Below, in pieces: positions 1-5,602 of a DNA stretch of 12,617 nt. Both the position numbers and the translations under genes were made by a program. Every line of letters begins with the position of its first letter. The first letter of the stretch is position 1. Origin of the DNA: an uncultured Akkermansia sp. (lineage in GTDB: Bacteria; Verrucomicrobiota; Verrucomicrobiia; Verrucomicrobiales; Akkermansiaceae); assembly GCA_900548895.1 (NCBI GenBank), contig URLZ01000050.1, positions 1 through 12,617 on the forward strand, in the 5' to 3' direction. The notes under the pieces are model-generated. The model had not been told where the DNA came from. It worked only from the letters and a program-made list of their open reading frames with translations, and did not search any database.

Positions 1-69
1 TAACGGGTGTTACAAAGACAAGCAAGGCTGAACTGCTACTTTTTTTGTCATCCGAGGCCGCCCAAAGCT

Positions 70-411
70 TCAGCAGATCTGAAACAGACCCGTCGCGCCC
101 CGCCCGTTCTTCGCATGGACGTCGGCTCCGGCCTCCACCAGCAAGCGCACCGCGCCCGTGTGGCCTCTCCTCGCCGCTTCGTGCAGAGGGGTTGCGCCGT
201 TCTGAGCCTTCGCGTTGACGTCGGCACCCGCTGCCAGCAGTCGGCGAACGGCCTCCTCATCACCTTTCTCGGCGGCGGTCAGAAGGGATTGGTCAAGGAA
301 CGGTGCGGAGTCAGAGGCCTGCACGGCAAATTCGTCGGCCCGGCAGATGCCGACGGCCGTGCCGAGGGCGAGCCCGATGAGCGGGAGAGCCATGAGAGTG
401 GTGGCTTTCAT
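70..411 (-). CDS. Short exported ankyrin-repeat protein (113 aa), probably a truncated mosaic paralogue
   Basis: Starts with ATG and ends with TGA. Residues 1-25 form a signal peptide (basic start, hydrophobic LPLIGLALGTAVGI, then CRA|D as a likely signal peptidase I site), almost identical to that of the 564-residue paralogue upstream. Residues about 39-68 are a capping ankyrin repeat and 69-101 a full repeat (AQNGATPLHEAARRGH...). A third repeat begins (NGRGAT) but breaks into GLFQIC and a stop where PLxxAA is expected. Ankyrin repeats are protein-binding modules with no catalytic activity, and the leader implies action in the periplasm or outside the cell. The second repeat resembles repeat 5 of the upstream gene and the start of the third resembles its repeat 3, so the gene looks like a deletion or recombination product. 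I see no Shine-Dalgarno sequence. It may still be expressed, since its upstream region is an intact copy of the paralogue's. No clear terminator follows: positions 1-69 hold only a T7 run on the plus strand. Confidence 0.75.
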   Translation of the reverse strand: MKATTLMALPLIGLALGTAVGICRADEFAVQASDSAPFLDQSLLTAAEKGDEEAVRRLLAAGADVNAKAQNGATPLHEAARRGHTGAVRLLVEAGADVHAKNGRGATGLFQIC

Positions 412-595
412 GCGTGAGAGGATTCGGTTATGGGTGAAATATCGCGGGCTTGGGGAGCTTCGTCGCCGGCAACGGGGCCAGCCGCCGCCCGAAGAGCCGC
501 GGCACGCGGCGCTCGCAGCAGCTGCCTAACCAGCGCTTTCTCTTTTTATCAAGTTTCCGCGACGAAGGCAAGGATGCAGACACCTTTCACGCTCC

Positions 596-619
596 TGATG
601 ACACAAATGATGACACAAG
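596..619. repeat. Tandem 12-mer TGATGACACAAA/TGATGACACAAG, copy A
   Basis: Two adjacent 12-bp direct repeats that differ only in the last base, 185 nt upstream of the ankyrin start codon. Their spacing is close to one helical turn, as for a tandem regulator site. The same pair occurs unchanged at 2613-2636. No binding protein can be named from the sequence. Confidence 0.6.
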
Positions 620-636
620 CTCCCCGACCCGACCAT

Positions 637-681
637 CGGCAGCGCCGCGCGCGGAGCGGGGCTCAACAGAAGGCGCTGCCG
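637..681 (-). repeat. Inverted repeat just downstream of the 564-aa ankyrin gene
   Basis: The arms CGGCAGCGCC (637-646) and GGCGCTGCCG (672-681) are perfectly complementary over 10 bp around a 25-nt GC-rich loop, 19 nt past the TAA stop. There is no U tract, so this is not a standard intrinsic terminator. It could act as an mRNA 3' stabiliser or a Rho-assisted stop. Confidence 0.45.
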
Positions 682-700
682 TTCGCACGGAGCGCTCTCG

Positions 701-2395
701 TTACTCCTTGGCTCCGTGCGCCCGCAGCAGATCAACGACGTCCGTGTGCCCCCGCATGCCGGCTGCTTGCAGCGGAGTTTCGCCGACCTTATTCTTCGCG
801 TTGACGTCGGCGCCGGACTCCAGCAGCAGACGCACCATGTCCGCATGGCCCTGCTGCGCCGCCATGTGCAGCGGGCGCAGCTCCCTCCTGCCCTTCGCGT
901 TGACGTCGGCGCCGGCCTCCAGCAGCAGGCGGACGACATCCGCATGCCCCTTCACGGCAGCGACGTGCAGCGGGCACCAGCCCAACTGATCCGTCGCGTT
1001 GACATCGGCGCCGGATTCCAACAGCAGGCGCACCGCATCCGCACGGCCCAGCCAGACTGCCCCGTGCAGCGGAGTCCGGCCATCCTTGCCATCCCTCGCG
1101 TTGACATCGGCGCCGGATTTCAGCAGAAGGCGCATCGCGTCCAACTGCCCATCGCAGGCAGCCCTGTGCAGTGGGGAGCAGCCCCACTGATCCGTTGCCA
1201 TGACGTTCGCACCGGCCTCCAGCAGAAGGCGCACCGCGTCCGCGCGGTCAGACAAAGCAGCCATGTGCAGCGGGGTGCTGCCCCATTGATCCTTCGCGTT
1301 GACCTCTGCCCCGGCCGCCAGCAATTCGCGAACTCTGTCCGTCAAGCCGGCGGAAACGGCGAAGTGTAATTCACTCCGTCCGTCGCGCAGAGCAGCCCTC
1401 AGGTCGGCTCCCGCGGCCAGCAGCAGACGCACCGCATCCGTGTGCCCATGCCAGGCAGCCATGTACAGCGGGGTATAGCCGATCTCATCCTTCGCGTTCG
1501 CGTCGGCGCCGGCCTCCAGCAGCAGGCGCACTGCATCCGCGTGCCCCTCGCAGGCAGCCTCGCGCAGCGGGGTACCGCCCCATCGATTCTTCGCGTTGAC
1601 CTCTGCCCCGGCCGCCAACAGCGCGCGCATCACGTCCGCGTGCCCCTCGTGGGCAGCCCAGTGCAGCGGAGTCGAGCCGGACTCCGCCTTCGAGTTGACA
1701 TCGGCGCCCGCGGCCAGCAGCAGGCGTACCGCATCCGTGTGCCCATGCCAGGCAGCCCCTAACAGCGGGGTATAGCCGTGCTCTTCCTTCGCGTCAACAT
1801 CGGAGCCCGCCTCCAACAGCAGGCGCACCGCGTCCGCATGACCTCTCCTCGCCGCCTTGTGCAGCGGCGTCTCGCCGTTCTGAGCCTTCGCGTTGACGTC
1901 GGCACCCGCCTTCAGCAATTCGCGAACCCTGTCCGTTAAACCGGCAGAGGCGGCAAAGTGCAATTCGCTCCAACCTCCGCTCAGCGCAGCCTTCACATCG
2001 GATCCCGCGGACAGCAGCAGACAAACCGTGTCCGTGTGACCATTCTCAGCCGCCCCGCGCAGCGGAGTCGCGCCCCACTCGTCCTCCGCATGGACGTCAG
2101 CTCCGGCCTCCACCAGCAAGCGCACCGCTTCCGTGTGACCACACCAGGCAGCACTGTGCAGCGGGGTGCTATCCCAGGAGTTCTTCGCGTTGACATCGGC
2201 GCCACCCGACAGCAGTCGGCGGATGTCCGACACGTTGCCCATCGCTGCGGCGCTCATAAGAGCTTGGTTGAGAGACGGGTCGGAGACGCGGGCTTGAGCG
2301 GCGTTCGGTGCCGTGGTTTCGGCCCGGCAGATGCCGACGGCCGTGCCGAGGGCGAGCCCGATGAGCGGGAGAGCAATGAGGGTGGTGGCTTTCAT
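701..2395 (-). CDS. Exported ankyrin-repeat protein with about 16 repeats (564 aa)
   Basis: The ATG at 2395 is chosen because it opens a signal peptide (MKATTLIALPLIGLALGTAV, then GICRA|E); the longer open frame upstream is intergenic repeat DNA. The mature protein is almost wholly ankyrin: a capping repeat at residues 41-71, then 33-residue units from 72 to 534 (unit 435-468 has 34), and a C-terminal cap ending LLRAHGAKE. Most units follow the consensus G-TPLH-AA--GH-DAVRLLL-AGADVNAK. Units 138-170 and 336-368 are a divergent type (SELHFAxSAGLTDRVREL). Ankyrin arrays form solenoids that bind other proteins, so a periplasmic or extracellular binding role is inferred; the partner is unknown. 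There is no catalytic domain, membrane segment or Shine-Dalgarno sequence. Units 6 and 9 are almost the same at DNA level, which indicates recent internal duplication. Confidence 0.92.
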   Translation of the reverse strand: MKATTLIALPLIGLALGTAVGICRAETTAPNAAQARVSDPSLNQALMSAAAMGNVSDIRRLLSGGADVNAKNSWDSTPLHSAAWCGHTEAVRLLVEAGADVHAEDEWGATPLRGAAENGHTDTVCLLLSAGSDVKAALSGGWSELHFAASAGLTDRVRELLKAGADVNAKAQNGETPLHKAARRGHADAVRLLLEAGSDVDAKEEHGYTPLLGAAWHGHTDAVRLLLAAGADVNSKAESGSTPLHWAAHEGHADVMRALLAAGAEVNAKNRWGGTPLREAACEGHADAVRLLLEAGADANAKDEIGYTPLYMAAWHGHTDAVRLLLAAGADLRAALRDGRSELHFAVSAGLTDRVRELLAAGAEVNAKDQWGSTPLHMAALSDRADAVRLLLEAGANVMATDQWGCSPLHRAACDGQLDAMRLLLKSGADVNARDGKDGRTPLHGAVWLGRADAVRLLLESGADVNATDQLGWCPLHVAAVKGHADVVRLLLEAGADVNAKGRRELRPLHMAAQQGHADMVRLLLESGADVNAKNKVGETPLQAAGMRGHTDVVDLLRAHGAKE

Positions 2396-2558
2396 GAGTG
2401 AGAAGATTCGGTTATGGATGAAATGTCGCGGGCTTGGGGAGCTTCGTCGCCGAGCAACGCCCGGCAACGGGGCCAGCCGCCGCCCGAAGAGCCGCGGCAC
2501 GCGGCGCTCGCCGCAGCCGTCTAACCAGCGCTTTCTCTTTTTATCAAGTTTCCGCGGC

Positions 2559-2602
2559 GAAGGCAAGGATGCGGACACCCGAAGGCAAGGATGCAGACAC
2601 CA
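2559..2602. repeat. 22-bp tandem duplication unique to copy B
   Basis: Two adjacent 22-nt units beginning GAAGGCAAGGATGC (2559-2580 and 2581-2602), differing at the G/A after this stem and at the final base. Copy A has a single unit. It is a slippage-type insertion between the tandem 12-mer and the TTGATA box, so it changes their spacing in copy B. Confidence 0.85.
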
Positions 2603-2612
2603 CTCGCGCTCC

Positions 2613-2636
2613 TGATGACACAAATGATGACACAAG
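2613..2636. repeat. Tandem 12-mer TGATGACACAAA/TGATGACACAAG, copy B
   Basis: Identical to the pair at 596-619, here 218 nt upstream of the start codon of the 564-residue ankyrin gene. Flanking bases vary between the copies while these 24 bp do not. This may reflect function or only recent duplication. Confidence 0.6.
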
Positions 2637-2717
2637 CTCCCCGACCCGATCATCGGCAGCGCCGCGCGCGGAGCGGGGCTCAACAGGAGGCGCAGCCGTT
2701 CGAGCGGAGCGTTCTCG

Positions 2718-4538
2718 TTATACCTTGGCCCCGTGCTCCCGCAACTTCTGGACGACGTTGCGGAACCCCCTCTCCAGAGCCAAGCGCAGCGGAGTCCGAC
2801 CGTCGTCATCTTTTGCGTTGATATCGGCGCCAGCCTCCAGCAGCTGAGGAATTGCATCCGGGCGCCCGGACATGGCAATATAGTACAGAGGAGTGTACCC
2901 CTCGCCCCCCTTCATGTTAGCGTCAGCTCCCGCCTCCAGCAGCAAGCGAACCACCCCTGTGAAACCACCCGAGGCTGCCCAATGCAGCGGAGCGATGTTA
3001 CTGTTGCTTCTTGCGTTAACATCGGCGCCGGCCTCCAGCAGCAGACGCACCGCCTCCTCTTGTCCTCGCCTTGCAGCCACATGAAGCGGTGTTTTTCCTT
3101 CCTTATCCCTCGCTCTGACATCGGCTCCCCCTGCCAGCAGGTCTTGGACTTTTTCCGTCAAGCCGGCTGAGGCGACGAGGTGCAATTCGCTCCATCCGCC
3201 ACGCAGGGCAGCCTGTATACCTGCTCCCGACGCCAACAGCAGCCGTGCGGCCTCCGTGTGCCCCGCCTCAGCAGCGTCGGAGAGTGGCGTTCTGCGATTG
3301 TCATCCTTTGCGTTAACGTCGGCTCCGCCTTTCACCAGCAGGCGCATCACGTCCAGATGACCGTTCTTCGCGGCCAAGTGCAGCGGGGTCTCGTCCGGCC
3401 TGTTCTCATCGTGCACGTCGGCTCCCGCCGCCAGCAATTCTTGAACTTTGTCCGCCAGTCCTATTGCGGCGACGAGGTGCAATTCACTCCATGCTTCCTT
3501 CTGAGCCGCCTTGATGTCGGCCCCGGACTCGAGCAACAGGCGCGCGGTTTCCGCCTGTCCCTCCGCAGCAGCCTCGAATAGCGGAGTTCTGTTATACTTG
3601 TCTTTCGCATTGACGTCAGCCCCCGCTTCTAGCAGCACACGAGCGAAGTCGGTGCATCCGGCAGAGACAGCAACATGAAGGGGAGTCCGGCCGGACTCAT
3701 CCGTCACGTTGACATTGGCTCCCGCCGCCAGAAGCAGGCGAGCAATGTCGGTGTAACCGCGAATGGCAGCCATGTGCAGCGGGGTAGCGCCCCACTGCTC
3801 ATTCTTCGCGTTGACGTCTGCCCCCGCCTCCAGAAGCAGACGCACGACGTCTGCGCTGCCAAGCGAAGCTCGATGCAGAGGAGTAGAGTCTGAATAATCC
3901 TTTGCGTTGACGCTCGCCCCCTCCTCTAGCAACAGGCGCACCACGTCTGCGTTCCACACCTCAGCAGCCTCGTGCAACGGGGTGGGGCCGCTCCCCACAT
4001 TCGCGTTGACATCGGCTCCCGCCGTCAGAAGCAGGCGGATAAACTCCACATCTCCCTTTTCTGCGGCATATGAAAGTGACGTTTGGTATTCCTCACGGGC
4101 AATACCCAACTCCGACAGAAGTTTGCTCGCCCTTGTCCTCAAACTCCGAGCGAGCAATCTGGTAACAGAGGAATCGCGATCTTGAGCCTCGGCCACGGCC
4201 AAGGGGGTTTCCCCATTTTTATCCTTCATCGACGCATCGGCTCCGGCCTCCAGCAAAGCGAGAACAACTTCGATGTGACCGTTGCGCGCCGCCCAGTGCA
4301 GCGCGGTGCAGCCATTGTTATCCTGTGCATTGACCTTCGCCCCTTGGCTCAGCAGCTCCTTCACCGTATCCACGGAGCCTTTTTGGGCAGCAATCATCAG
4401 CGCCTCATTCATTTGGGTATCTTCCGCCGAGCTAGTGGAGGGGACCTCTGATGAAGAGTCTCCCTCTCCGCAGCTGCTGAGAAGGGAGCAGAGCGCGAGC
4501 CCGGCGACGGGCACGAAAAGCAAGGATTTGTTGTACAT
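2718..4538 (-). CDS. Ankyrin-repeat lipoprotein with about 17 repeats (606 aa)
   Basis: The ATG at 4538 is preferred because it begins a compact lipoprotein leader (MYNKSLLFVPVAGLALCSLL) with lipobox L20-S-S-C23; an in-frame ATG at 4568 would add 10 residues. Neither has a Shine-Dalgarno sequence. After C23 comes an acidic, Ser-rich linker (to about 42), then ankyrin repeats to the C-terminal cap LREHGAKV. The array is interrupted at about residues 106-150: one repeat breaks off and a helical, charged stretch (RLLARSLRTRASKLLSELGI) precedes the next. Units 346-378 and 445-477 are of the divergent SELH type. Lipidation would anchor this paralogue to a membrane, whereas its sisters should be soluble after export; Glu at +2 fits the outer membrane by the E. 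coli rule. The sequence looks more AT-rich and more varied between repeats than its neighbours, so it is probably an older copy. Confidence 0.9.
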   Translation of the reverse strand: MYNKSLLFVPVAGLALCSLLSSCGEGDSSSEVPSTSSAEDTQMNEALMIAAQKGSVDTVKELLSQGAKVNAQDNNGCTALHWAARNGHIEVVLALLEAGADASMKDKNGETPLAVAEAQDRDSSVTRLLARSLRTRASKLLSELGIAREEYQTSLSYAAEKGDVEFIRLLLTAGADVNANVGSGPTPLHEAAEVWNADVVRLLLEEGASVNAKDYSDSTPLHRASLGSADVVRLLLEAGADVNAKNEQWGATPLHMAAIRGYTDIARLLLAAGANVNVTDESGRTPLHVAVSAGCTDFARVLLEAGADVNAKDKYNRTPLFEAAAEGQAETARLLLESGADIKAAQKEAWSELHLVAAIGLADKVQELLAAGADVHDENRPDETPLHLAAKNGHLDVMRLLVKGGADVNAKDDNRRTPLSDAAEAGHTEAARLLLASGAGIQAALRGGWSELHLVASAGLTEKVQDLLAGGADVRARDKEGKTPLHVAARRGQEEAVRLLLEAGADVNARSNSNIAPLHWAASGGFTGVVRLLLEAGADANMKGGEGYTPLYYIAMSGRPDAIPQLLEAGADINAKDDDGRTPLRLALERGFRNVVQKLREHGAKV

Positions 4539-4775
4539 CACAGTGCGGTGAAGGGTTGTGTTCGGCATCAGTTACCCGAGATGAGACCCGCTGACACCTC
4601 TGTTTGGAGAGATGTTCGGTTACCTTCTATCAAGTCTCGCCTGAAGAATCAAGCTTAAAACACTTGAAACAAGGATTACCTCAGTCTCATACCCCCATGC
4701 CGGGCAAACTGGCACCCGACAGAAAAGCGAGGAGGAGAGCCAAGCCGGCTCCGAAAGAGGTACTCGGCAGCCCCC
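4539..4775 (-). other. Intergenic region before the ankyrin lipoprotein gene
   Basis: About 237 nt, visibly more AT-rich than its surroundings, with no gene. It contains GACTTGATAGAA (TTGATA at 4628-4633), which matches the ACTTGATARAA box upstream of the two neighbouring ankyrin genes. No tandem 12-mer and no clear -10 box are seen. Confidence 0.35.
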
Positions 4776-5384
4776 TCACTCCTTGCCACCGTGCGCGCGC
4801 AGCAGCGCGGCAGCCTCGGGGCGAGCGTAGAGCGTGGCGCGCCGCAGCGGCGTCACGCCGGCATCATTGGTTGCATTGACATCAGCCCCCGCCTCCAGCA
4901 GCAGGCGGACGACATCCGCATGCCCCTTCTCGGAGGCAGCGTGCAGCGGGCACCAGCCCCACAGATCCGTCGCGCTGACGTCAGCACCGGCCGCGAGCAG
5001 CAGGCTCGCCACCTCGGCATTCCCCCGCTGAGCCGCCCAATGCAGCGGACTCGAACCGTTGCCGGCCTTGGCCTTCACGTCGGCCCCAGCCGCCAGCAAG
5101 CGGCGCACAGCATCGGCATGACCCTCCCAGACGGCCATATGCAGCGGCGAGGAGCCGTTCTCGGACTGCGCCTGCACATCTGCCCCTTGCTCCAGCAAGC
5201 GGCCGATGGCCTCCACGTCACCTTTCCCGGCGGCCTCCAGCAGGGCCTTGTTGAGTGACGGCTGCGCTGCAGCCGGCACTTCCTGAGGAGCGACCGTTTC
5301 CGCGCGGCAGTCGCCGACGAGCATTCCGAACGAGAGCCCCGCCAGGGGCAGCATGAGCAGGTGAGAGAACTTCATTCTTTTCAT
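4776..5384 (-). CDS. Exported ankyrin-repeat protein with 5 repeats (202 aa)
   Basis: The start is the ATG at 5384 or, three codons later, the ATG at 5375 (199 aa); neither has a Shine-Dalgarno sequence, and the ORF further upstream is non-coding. The leader (MKRMKFSHLLMLPLAGLSFG, then MLVGDCRA|E) keeps the LPLxGL...VGxCRAE pattern of its paralogues. Ankyrin units lie at residues 43-73, 74-106, 107-139, 140-172 and a C-terminal cap at 173-202 ending LLRAHGGKE, close to the LLRAHGAKE end of the 564-residue protein. Unit 140-172 (DLWGWCPLHAASEKGHADVV) is nearly identical, in DNA as well, to unit 469-501 of that protein, so exchange between the two genes is likely. No divergent SELH unit is present. 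It is predicted to be a soluble periplasmic or secreted binding protein of unknown partner. Confidence 0.9.
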   Translation of the reverse strand: MKRMKFSHLLMLPLAGLSFGMLVGDCRAETVAPQEVPAAAQPSLNKALLEAAGKGDVEAIGRLLEQGADVQAQSENGSSPLHMAVWEGHADAVRRLLAAGADVKAKAGNGSSPLHWAAQRGNAEVASLLLAAGADVSATDLWGWCPLHAASEKGHADVVRLLLEAGADVNATNDAGVTPLRRATLYARPEAAALLRAHGGKE

Positions 5385-5602
5385 AACGTATGGATAAAAG
5401 CAGCGGGGTCTCGCGCCGTGTCGCTCCACGGCAAAGGCCGATATCACCCGGGCCCGACCGGTTACCCGGGTTTCGAGAGGGAGCGGGAGCTCCGGCAGGC
5501 GCGCGAACGGCGTGCGAGAGCCGAAGGGCTCGCGCATGACAACGCGGCATCCGAGACTCACCGAATGTCCCTCTTCCAGCAGCTTTCAGCCGCGCGTACA
5601 AG
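5385..5602 (-). other. Intergenic region with small inverted repeats
   Basis: 218 nt with no supported gene. It holds two ACCCGGG elements (5446-5452 and 5464-5470) around a CCGG core, giving an imperfect palindrome, and a GAGCC/GGCTC hairpin near 5514-5532 without a U tract. CTTTTATCCATACGTT just before the ATG resembles CATCCATAACC before the 564-residue gene, but no full promoter can be assigned. Confidence 0.3.

Larger units (their letters stand above)
412..700 (-). other. Intergenic region, copy A, with candidate control elements
   Basis: A 289-nt stretch between two ankyrin genes with no credible coding sequence. In the transcribed direction it holds an inverted repeat (637-681), a tandem 12-mer (596-619), a TTGATA box inside ACTTGATAAAA (547-552) that could be a -35 element, a GCCGCG/CGCGGC hairpin (496-510) and CATAAC (427-432) 15 nt before the ATG. 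All of these recur in copy B at 2396-2717. No -10 box at a standard distance from TTGATA is convincing, so the promoter is unresolved. Confidence 0.5.
335..726 (-). repeat. Duplicated block, copy A (gene end, intergenic region and signal-peptide codons)
   Basis: Near-identical to 2319-2743. The block starts inside the signal-peptide codons of the 113-residue ankyrin gene, covers its entire upstream intergenic region, and ends within the last codons of the 564-residue ankyrin gene. Copy A is 33 nt shorter than copy B. The difference is accounted for by an 11-nt and a 22-nt insertion in copy B; the rest differs by scattered substitutions. The layout is that expected when an ancestral ankyrin gene duplicated in tandem together with its 5' region. 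Confidence 0.9.
2396..2717 (-). other. Intergenic region, copy B, with candidate control elements
   Basis: A 322-nt stretch with no credible gene. Its elements mirror copy A: an inverted repeat (2654-2698, with one mismatch in the stem), the tandem 12-mer (2613-2636), TTGATA in ACTTGATAAAA (2542-2547), a GCCGCG/CGCGGC hairpin (2491-2505) and CATAAC (2411-2416) 15 nt before the start codon. If TTGATA is a -35 element, the leader would be over 100 nt long, but no good -10 box is visible. Confidence 0.5.
2319..2743 (-). repeat. Duplicated block, copy B (gene end, intergenic region and signal-peptide codons)
   Basis: Second copy of the 335-726 block. It spans the last codons of the 606-residue ankyrin gene (ending HGAKV), the 322-nt intergenic region, and the start plus signal-peptide codons of the 564-residue gene. 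Similarity ends sharply after the CRA-E codons on one side and after the HGAK codons on the other. Relative to copy A it has an 11-nt insertion near 2452 and a 22-nt tandem duplication at 2559-2602. Confidence 0.9.

Noticed and set aside
28..52. Plus-strand terminator at the T7 run near position 40
   Set aside because: Only a 4-bp stem (AGCA/TGCT) precedes the T run, and no plus-strand gene lies upstream in the window.
7..529. Plus-strand open frames at the left end
   Set aside because: They are antisense to the ankyrin gene and its duplicated upstream region. Periodic, GC-rich ankyrin codons keep several frames open, and the products show no recognisable domain.
70..2395. CRISPR-like array suggested by regular 99-bp repetition
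   Set aside because: The period is 99 bp (33 codons), the repeats are coding and diverged, and no short identical repeats with unique spacers or cas genes are present.
716..2401. Long plus-strand frames full of VDVGAGLQQQ-like repeats
   Set aside because: These are reverse-frame reflections of the 33-residue ankyrin consensus, not an independent repeat protein.
335..2743. Insertion sequence or transposon as the cause of the duplicated block
   Set aside because: No terminal inverted repeats, target-site duplication or transposase. The block contains gene ends and a signal-peptide start, which fits tandem gene duplication.
2396..2878. N-terminal extension of the 564-residue ankyrin frame up to 2878
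   Set aside because: It would precede a clear signal peptide with Arg/Pro-rich sequence and would run across the duplicated intergenic block and the end of the next gene.
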